Below are positions 24,935 through 29,296 of a stretch of DNA of 29,296 bases, piece by piece. Both the position numbers and the translations under genes were made by a program. Below the pieces are notes generated by a model. It had not been told where the DNA came from. It saw only the letters and a program-made list of their open reading frames with translations, and made no database searches. This stretch comes from Candidatus Segatella violae (GTDB lineage: Bacteria > Bacteroidota > Bacteroidia > Bacteroidales > Bacteroidaceae). Each line of letters opens with the position of its first letter. Within the stretch, counting starts at the first letter, position 1. The stretch covers positions 55,226-84,521 of the forward strand of contig DJSH01000054.1 of NCBI GenBank assembly GCA_002440225.1. The letters run 5' to 3'.

Positions 24935-25027
24935 ATGAAACAATTCTTGAGAGCCATCATATCCTATACTGCTGCTATTGTCCTATTGCCAATAGCCATC
25001 ATTTGCAATCTCTTTCGCAAGAAATAG
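24935..25027 (+). CDS. Putative 30-aa single-pass membrane peptide
   Basis: The reading frame is short but shaped like a real gene. It has a basic start (MKQFLRA), one hydrophobic helix (about 8-25) and a basic tail (LFRKK), then TAG. The charge pattern fits a small inner-membrane peptide. It lies in the gap between the helicase and the glycosyltransferase, with its own -7 box at 24922. It ends 6 nt before the convergent glycosyltransferase stop, inside an imperfect palindrome (25019-25042). I do not recognise the family. Alternatives are a type I toxin-like peptide or chance. Confidence 0.5.
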   Translation: MKQFLRAIISYTAAIVLLPIAIICNLFRKK

Positions 25028-25033
25028 GCACGC

Positions 25034-25789
25034 CTACTTCTTACGGAACGGATCTTTATATATCCCCAACAGCTGCTTCCCAAAGTAATAGAAGAACTGC
25101 ATATCATCCACGAAGTAACGCTTGAGCAATCGTTTCGGCTCCTTCATGCAGCGATACAGCCATTCCATGCCTATCTTCTGCCAAAACTTAGGCGCACGCT
25201 TCAACGTACCAGCCTCGAAGTCAATGGTGGCACCGAGAGCCATGAACACCTTTACCCCAGGCATCTTGTCCCGATACTTCATAATCCACTTCTCCTGCTT
25301 AGGAGCGCCCACACCAACGAGCAGCACATTCGCACCACTCTCATTCACGATGCGTACCAACTCCTCACATTCCACCTCATGCTTCTCGAAGCCAAAGGAA
25401 GGAGAGTGAGCACCAACAACCATCTGTCTGCCCACCTTCTCATTGATACGTTCCATTGCCTTGGCTGCAATACCCTCCTTGGCACCAAGCAGGAATATCT
25501 TGCAGTCGGCATCATCCTTGTGATACATATAATAAGAGGTGAAGAAGCTCGACCCAGGGATTGCCTCCTTGATAGGAGTCTTCAGCAACTTGCCGAACAG
25601 GTAGAGAATCTTGCTGTCGCACGCCACCCATTCCGACTTCTGATACACATCATAAAACTCCTTGTCCTTCTGTAATTTAATCAGATGGTCAAGGTTAGGA
25701 GTCACAAGAACGCCCTCCTTCAAGTTCTCTAAGAGTTCCTTTCGAGTGATATTCTGAATATCTATATTTAGTACTTTCACTATTTTCAT
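25034..25789 (-). CDS. WecG/TagA/CpsF family glycosyltransferase (GT26)
   Basis: The 251-aa enzyme probably transfers a sugar, typically N-acetylmannosamine(uronate), onto a lipid-linked glycan at the inner face of the membrane. Family marks are VTPNLDHLIKLQ with the conserved Thr30 region, ACDSK with the catalytic-type Asp58, IFLLGAKEG, VGVGAPKQEKWI, and GATIDFEAGTLKRAPKFWQK. The C-terminal amphipathic tail is EWLYRCMKEPKRLLKRYF. In a Gram-negative-type Bacteroidota the product is more likely O-antigen, capsule or exopolysaccharide than teichoic acid. No other polysaccharide gene is in the window. The gene lies at the border of the AT-rich region. Confidence 0.92.
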   Translation of the reverse strand: MKIVKVLNIDIQNITRKELLENLKEGVLVTPNLDHLIKLQKDKEFYDVYQKSEWVACDSKILYLFGKLLKTPIKEAIPGSSFFTSYYMYHKDDADCKIFLLGAKEGIAAKAMERINEKVGRQMVVGAHSPSFGFEKHEVECEELVRIVNESGANVLLVGVGAPKQEKWIMKYRDKMPGVKVFMALGATIDFEAGTLKRAPKFWQKIGMEWLYRCMKEPKRLLKRYFVDDMQFFYYFGKQLLGIYKDPFRKK

Positions 25790-25826
25790 AATTGGTCGAT
25801 ATTATTATTCACAAAAAGTCTTATTA

Positions 25827-26144
25827 TTATGCCAAAAATTCCTCAATCATTTCATCTGAAGATTTACACATAAAACCTTTTATCAAATCTTTATGCTCTG
25901 ATTTTATGAGATAAACATCTTGAAGATTTTCCAACAAATTATATCTCAAATATAATTTTCTTGCTTTAGGATATATCAATGAGTTGTAAAACAATATGCC
26001 CATCTCAGACATAGAAAGCCCCGATTGCAAAAATGCAGCATAACGTTTAAAGCGTTTATTTACATCCAACATTTTAGCTATTCGTTCATTACCTTCAAAA
26101 TTATTACGCACCATTACAAGAATATCAAATTTTACTTGATCCAT
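25827..26144 (-). CDS. C-terminal half of a putAbiC-family abortive infection protein, cut off by an amber codon
   Basis: From its first ATG (26144) this is a 105-aa frame, but the same frame is open upstream to the TAG at 26217-26219. The upstream codons read GHYCRHLYNILKYMD across the apparent start. The HY-x-RHLY-x-ILK pattern, then RYAAFLQSGLSMSEMGILFY and KLYLRYNLLENL, is what I expect in the second half of putative phage abortive infection proteins. It is therefore best read as the continuation of the gene at 26217-26891, not a separate gene. Whether any product is made from it is unknown. It lies 37 nt from the glycosyltransferase gene. Confidence 0.6.
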   Translation of the reverse strand: MDQVKFDILVMVRNNFEGNERIAKMLDVNKRFKRYAAFLQSGLSMSEMGILFYNSLIYPKARKLYLRYNLLENLQDVYLIKSEHKDLIKGFMCKSSDEMIEEFLA

Positions 26145-26216
26145 ATATTTTAGGATATTGTACAAGTGCCTACAATAATGACCTATAGTAGAAGAGTAAT
26201 GAATAAAGTAAAAGAA

Positions 26217-26891
26217 CTAAATCGCCTTACATTTGTTCAGCTCATCAACCCTTCTTTTGACTCTTTCAAAATGAATTTCATTAAATCCTATATTAGCGAC
26301 AGCGAGATCTTCTGAATAAGTTTTCATAATACGCTTTCTTTCATCATTTGTTGTAGCATATGGCAACTCATTATTAGGCTTTAGATTAATTTTAAAAGAC
26401 TCTCTTTCACAAAAGAAGTATATTTTTTTTAAAACAACATATGCCTCGTAGAAAAAATTATTCCCTGAAGCATGTATTTTGACTTCATGCAATTTGTGAT
26501 TATCATCAAGTTTACCATCGCTAAAATCAGCGCAAAGTTCATCTTTTATTCTTTGCTGTGATGCCAATAAAGCAAAGAAAGTGTTTTCGAAGTCCTTTAT
26601 TGAACCCAATATTGCATCTTCTCTACGAAACATAGATTGGTTCTCTAATTCTTTATTTTGCATTTTAATTGCAGAGAAATACAAAAAGACACCTGCAAGA
26701 GCCCATAAAGAGCCTATTACCCCACCAACGAAATCGCCAACTTGCCCTGTTATTGCCATTTCTTCCGACGAGAGATTACCACCAATGCTATAACATGTCG
26801 AAAGACACGCTATAAACACTACCATCTCTATCAGTCCTATAGCAGTGATTATGTACGCAATAATTTCCAGCTTTGAATACTTATTTTTCAT
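26217..26891 (-). CDS. N-terminal part of a putative phage abortive infection protein (putAbiC type)
   Basis: 224 aa from the ATG at 26891. Two membrane helices (about 9-31 and 50-74) carry the family pattern VGDFVGGVIGSLWALAGVFL. A helical segment (SAIKMQNKELENQSMFRRED) and FENTFFALLASQQRIKDEL follow. These match the start of putAbiC-family membrane proteins found in defence loci. Complete members have roughly 300-400 residues; this one stops early at TAG. The preceding frame ends 7 nt upstream, so it is the distal gene of the DUF262-HEPN operon. A role in stopping phage spread by killing or arresting the infected cell is inferred from the family. Confidence 0.75.
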   Translation of the reverse strand: MKNKYSKLEIIAYIITAIGLIEMVVFIACLSTCYSIGGNLSSEEMAITGQVGDFVGGVIGSLWALAGVFLYFSAIKMQNKELENQSMFRREDAILGSIKDFENTFFALLASQQRIKDELCADFSDGKLDDNHKLHEVKIHASGNNFFYEAYVVLKKIYFFCERESFKINLKPNNELPYATTNDERKRIMKTYSEDLAVANIGFNEIHFERVKRRVDELNKCKAI

Positions 26892-26898
26892 ACATCAA

Positions 26899-27189
26899 TT
26901 ATTCTTCAAATTTCAACTTCCAACCACTTTTAACATCCTTATCAAACTTGATAGTTACCTTATCATCCGAATCCAATGATAGATAAGAAGCAGTTTCTGC
27001 TAGTCTTCCATTTATTTGCATTTCAGTTATTCTCACAAACATATAGTGTGGAATCCCTTTGAACCCCTTAAAACAGAATACATCTTTATTCGTATCAATA
27101 TAAAAAGTTCCATGGCTTAATTCTGAGACATGCAAATTATCATAGAAATGCTTTACTCTTATCGGATTACATTTTTTCTGAGTCCACAA
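26899..27189 (-). CDS. Beta-rich reading frame, probably the -1-frame C-terminal domain of the HEPN protein
   Basis: This 96-codon frame has no ATG; its first possible start is a TTG at 27189, inside the HEPN gene. It overlaps that gene by 31 nt in the -1 frame. The sequence is rich in beta-strand patterns: HGTFYIDTNKDVFCF, MFVRITEMQING and DDKVTIKFDKDVKSGWKLKF. It looks like a small beta-barrel end domain and has no known active-site motif. Because the frames join exactly at an A6 tract (27172-27177), I think it is the C-terminus of the HEPN protein. The alternative is a separate small protein starting at a TTG (27189 or 27135). Confidence 0.5.
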   Translation of the reverse strand: MWTQKKCNPIRVKHFYDNLHVSELSHGTFYIDTNKDVFCFKGFKGIPHYMFVRITEMQINGRLAETASYLSLDSDDKVTIKFDKDVKSGWKLKFEE

Positions 27190-27974
27190 ACAGCTAAAAT
27201 ATCATCATTTAAACATTCCGTAATCGAAGCAGCAAAAGATTTCATAAAATCAATATATTCCCTTATTTCCCCTACACTTAAAAGATTGTGCCCATCAGAA
27301 CCTCCATGGGCTATCTCATTCCTAAACAAGACGAGATTGTTTAATTTAGAATACAGCGTTTCAACGCTTGCATGCTTAATCGTATCTTCTACTAATCCAT
27401 GTCGCATATAATATGTTTGCAATGATGGATAATATTTCAATTCGTTGTCTATGGAATTTAGCCCTAACCGTTTCAAGCAATCAGATGTTTCAGAATAATT
27501 ATAATTACCCCCACTTTGAAAAAAAGCTTCTGGGATATAATCATTTTGCTTTTGACTACGCACTACATACATTGCATTAATCAAGTAAACGTCTGTCAAG
27601 TGATTAAATTTTGGGCTATTTCCATTAATTTTACGGAACAATTCAATTATTGATTTCTGATATCTAGACCCTATGGCTTGATTTTTTACATCATTACTTG
27701 AATTTAGGCCTTTAAGTTCAATAAGATATTCCTTTATAACGGCCTCAATATATTGTTCCCAATACCCATACAAGCTAATAATATTCGCATTGTAATCAAA
27801 GATTTTTTCATCTGTACTTTTTCGTAGTACAGATGCTGCATGCTCTTTAACCTCTTCAGATAAATCACTCTCTAGGATTTCCTCATTAACAGATTCTAAA
27901 CGCTCTATAATTTGAAGGTGATTAAGTAACTTATCTAATTGATCTTTAAAAATTTGCAGAGACAGATTTACCAT
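27159..27974 (-). CDS. HEPN-fold RNase-like protein, MAE_28990/MAE_18760 type, paired with DUF262
   Basis: This 271-aa, mostly helical protein has the HEPN catalytic pattern R-x4-H in FRNEIAHGG (Arg218, His223). Helical regions precede it, with YGYWEQYIEAVIKEYL near 69-84 and an LTDVYLINAMYVVRS helix near 126-140. This arrangement fits the MAE_28990-type HEPN family, predicted metal-independent RNases that are often encoded beside DUF262 proteins. The ATG overlaps the DUF262 stop by 7 nt, so the two are coupled. The frame ends 9 codons after Gly264, just past an A6 tract. A -1 shift there would add about 90 residues. Its target RNA is unknown. Confidence 0.75.
   Translation of the reverse strand: MVNLSLQIFKDQLDKLLNHLQIIERLESVNEEILESDLSEEVKEHAASVLRKSTDEKIFDYNANIISLYGYWEQYIEAVIKEYLIELKGLNSSNDVKNQAIGSRYQKSIIELFRKINGNSPKFNHLTDVYLINAMYVVRSQKQNDYIPEAFFQSGGNYNYSETSDCLKRLGLNSIDNELKYYPSLQTYYMRHGLVEDTIKHASVETLYSKLNNLVLFRNEIAHGGSDGHNLLSVGEIREYIDFMKSFAASITECLNDDILAVCGLRKNVIR
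27172..27177 (-). other. A6 tract / candidate slippery site A_AAA_AAT
   Basis: On the minus strand the HEPN frame reads AGA AAA AAT, giving the X_XXY_YYZ-type heptamer A AAA AAT. A -1 slip yields AAA AAA TGT and enters the 96-codon frame directly. The same tract would also be prone to replication slippage (phase variation) or to sequencing error. Confidence 0.45.
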
Positions 27975-29173
27975 TGAATATACTTATTAAACATTGCATC
28001 AAAAGCTTCAATTCTCTTAGTTATATCCGATTTCGTACCTTTTCTTCCATTAAAGAGTTCTGGTTGTATCTTCATAAGTTCCAATGTCGCTTCTACAACC
28101 TTTTTCTTATTCTTTACAAGACTATCTGCATAATCTAATTTTTGAGAAAGTACAGTCATCACTGGGTCATAAATAGTCTTCTTCGGATTACGAGTAAGAT
28201 ACCATTGCTGTTTACCAGAGACCTGCTTATACAAACAAAACGCTTGTTCATCATAAATGTCATAAACAAGCTTAATAGTTTGCTCAAAGACATGTTGATA
28301 TTCATCTAATACAGATTGAGGGAGTTTATTAGCAGAATCAGTAAATTTATCAAAAAACACCTTTAGCGATATGCCTTCGTAATATTCTAAATAACGCATT
28401 GCAAAGAAACGGACAACCATTTCTACATCAGCCATAGTCTTATACATTGTATTGTTAGCCAATTCATCCGTTTCGCCATTCACACCTTCACCTCCTGTTA
28501 TCGGAATATCAAATATTCTACAAAAATATTCATTTCTAGACAAGTTAATTGCCAAATTATTAAAAGGTCCTGAATGCAATGCGTTTCTAGACTCTCGACA
28601 TTCTAGCTTAGCACCACCACTATTGATTCTTTCAAATACCAATTGTTTCATCTCATCAGCTTTTGTTTTAGAATTTGCAGTTTCTTTTAAAAGAATTAGC
28701 GAAGATAAATAGCGACGGTCTATACCACTTTTTATTTCAATAGGAAGTTCACTATATTTTCGCCCATTGAGTTCTGTCCAATACTCAAGACCCTCCAAAC
28801 AATATTTGTCTTCATAAAATTCCTGGATAGCCGTCAATCTTTGTAGACCATCCATAACCTCATACTTAGAATACTCATATTCATATAAGAAAATAGGAGG
28901 AATAGGGATATTCATTATAAAGGATTCTATTAAACGTGATTGCTTCGGTCGGTCCCACCTTCTTCTCCGCTGAAAATCTGGTCTAAGCACATATTTACCT
29001 GAAGTCAACATATTACAAATAGTATCCAAAGGATAACGAGCTTGCTCTGTTACTATTCTAATTTCACCACTTACATATTTTTCATTGATTTCTTCATCAG
29101 AAACCACATGATTGCTAACCTCTTCTGTCTTGAAGATTTCTATATTTTCATTTAAAAACTTTTTTACTTTCAT
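27968..29173 (-). CDS. DUF262 domain protein (ParB/GmrSD-N-like fold), likely defence component
   Basis: 401 aa from the ATG at 29173; the frame stays open to a TTG at 29194, which I do not favour. The DUF262 core is clear: YVLRPDFQRRRRWD (about 61-74), IESFIMNIPIPPIFLYE, the DGLQR motif (108-112, variant of DGQQR) and ERINSGGAKLECRESRNALH. DGQQR-type residues are linked to nucleotide use or cleavage in GmrSD-type systems. This protein lacks the DUF1524/HNH part found in GmrD, and its C-terminal half is helical and unassigned. It is the first gene of the AT-rich operon. Pairing with HEPN suggests a sensor/NTPase-effector arrangement (inference). Confidence 0.85.
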   Translation of the reverse strand: MKVKKFLNENIEIFKTEEVSNHVVSDEEINEKYVSGEIRIVTEQARYPLDTICNMLTSGKYVLRPDFQRRRRWDRPKQSRLIESFIMNIPIPPIFLYEYEYSKYEVMDGLQRLTAIQEFYEDKYCLEGLEYWTELNGRKYSELPIEIKSGIDRRYLSSLILLKETANSKTKADEMKQLVFERINSGGAKLECRESRNALHSGPFNNLAINLSRNEYFCRIFDIPITGGEGVNGETDELANNTMYKTMADVEMVVRFFAMRYLEYYEGISLKVFFDKFTDSANKLPQSVLDEYQHVFEQTIKLVYDIYDEQAFCLYKQVSGKQQWYLTRNPKKTIYDPVMTVLSQKLDYADSLVKNKKKVVEATLELMKIQPELFNGRKGTKSDITKRIEAFDAMFNKYIQW

Positions 29174-29296
29174 AAACACAACTTTATTTTCCAAACATTT
29201 AAAATATCATACTCCCCCCATATAAGTAGACTAGCCCAACTTATCCCCTACAATAAAACCATCGTAACTCGCTTTGTAACTGTTCGGTGAACGCCG
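29174..29296. other. AT-rich leader and window end, no complete gene
   Basis: The stretch before the DUF262 gene has no perfect TAnnTTTG box, no palindrome and no complete reading frame. On the minus strand the last 50 bases could be the 3' end of a gene lying outside the window, since short open frames run in from the edge and stop near 29230-29247. None can be chosen. Confidence 0.3.

Larger units (their letters stand above)
25827..26891 (-). pseudogene. putAbiC-family membrane abortive infection gene interrupted by one in-frame TAG
   Basis: Reading through the amber codon at 26217-26219 gives one continuous frame of 354 codons plus stop. That is close to the usual size of these proteins. 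Two N-terminal membrane helices are followed by a cytoplasmic helical part with FENTFFALL and, past the TAG, GHYCRHLYNILKY. There is no other stop or frameshift. It may be a recent nonsense mutation, a recoded site or a sequencing error. Confidence 0.6.

Noticed and set aside
25034..25789. Assigning the GT26 enzyme as a wall teichoic acid enzyme TagA
   Set aside because: The surrounding genes indicate a Gram-negative-type envelope, so only the family name is supported.
29174..29194. Seven-residue upstream extension of the DUF262 protein from a TTG
   Set aside because: An ATG exists at 29173 and the extra residues add nothing to the domain. The same reasoning rejects TTG extensions of the YitT gene (to 12467) and the helicase (to 24822).
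1..29296. CRISPR arrays, tRNA or rRNA genes, insertion sequences
   Set aside because: Reading both strands showed no regularly spaced direct repeats, no cloverleaf-like segments, no rRNA sequence and no transposase motifs.

Overview
The window looks like a chromosomal segment of a gut- or oral-type Bacteroidota, most like Prevotella/Segatella. The reasons are gene content and signals: a short primary sigma factor without region 1.1, promoters with TAnnTTTG -7 boxes (and some TTTG-like -33 boxes), few Shine-Dalgarno sites, a type B T9SS C-terminal-domain protein, a PorT-type outer-membrane barrel, and a complex I operon with fused nuoCD and no nuoE, nuoF or nuoG. The species assignment is inference.

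Layout. 1-912: 3' part of an S9 prolyl-oligopeptidase-family peptidase (+). 993-2507: POT/PTR peptide transporter (-), facing the peptidase across a two-way terminator. 2726-3660: primary sigma factor rpoD (+), with a possible 20-codon leader ORF that overlaps its start. 3784-8098: a minus-strand cluster of a LysM/periplasmic-binding-fold protein, an outer-membrane barrel, an MFS transporter and, after a hairpin, a WG-repeat-like protein. 8201-11449: a secreted stand-alone CHU_C domain followed at once by uvrA (+). 11532-12618: DUF4250 and a YitT-family membrane protein, apparently translationally coupled (-). 12875-23053: the ten-gene nuo operon (A, B, CD, H, I, J, K, L, M, N; -). 23233-24819: SF2 helicase (-). 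24935-25027: an unlisted 30-aa membrane peptide with its own promoter (+). 25034-25789: WecG/TagA/CpsF glycosyltransferase (-).

From about 25.79 kb to the end the sequence becomes clearly more AT-rich. Here lies a compact minus-strand operon that looks like a phage-defence module: a DUF262 protein, a HEPN RNase-like protein (MAE_28990/MAE_18760 type), a 96-codon beta-rich reading frame, and a membrane protein of the putative phage abortive infection (putAbiC) family. Two single-site lesions stand out when it is read closely. The HEPN gene runs into the beta-rich frame by a -1 shift exactly at an A6 tract. The putAbiC gene is split by one in-frame amber codon, with recognisable family sequence on both sides. 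The operon is therefore decaying, phase-variable or recoded, or carries assembly errors. This is the most interesting part of the window.

Functionally, the core half covers proton-pumping respiration (nuo, probably fed by a donor other than NADH), peptide breakdown and uptake (S9 peptidase and POT transporter), envelope biology (LysM protein, barrel, CHU_C protein, GT26 enzyme), transcription (rpoD) and DNA repair (uvrA, possibly the helicase). No tRNA, rRNA, CRISPR array, transposase or integrase was seen.
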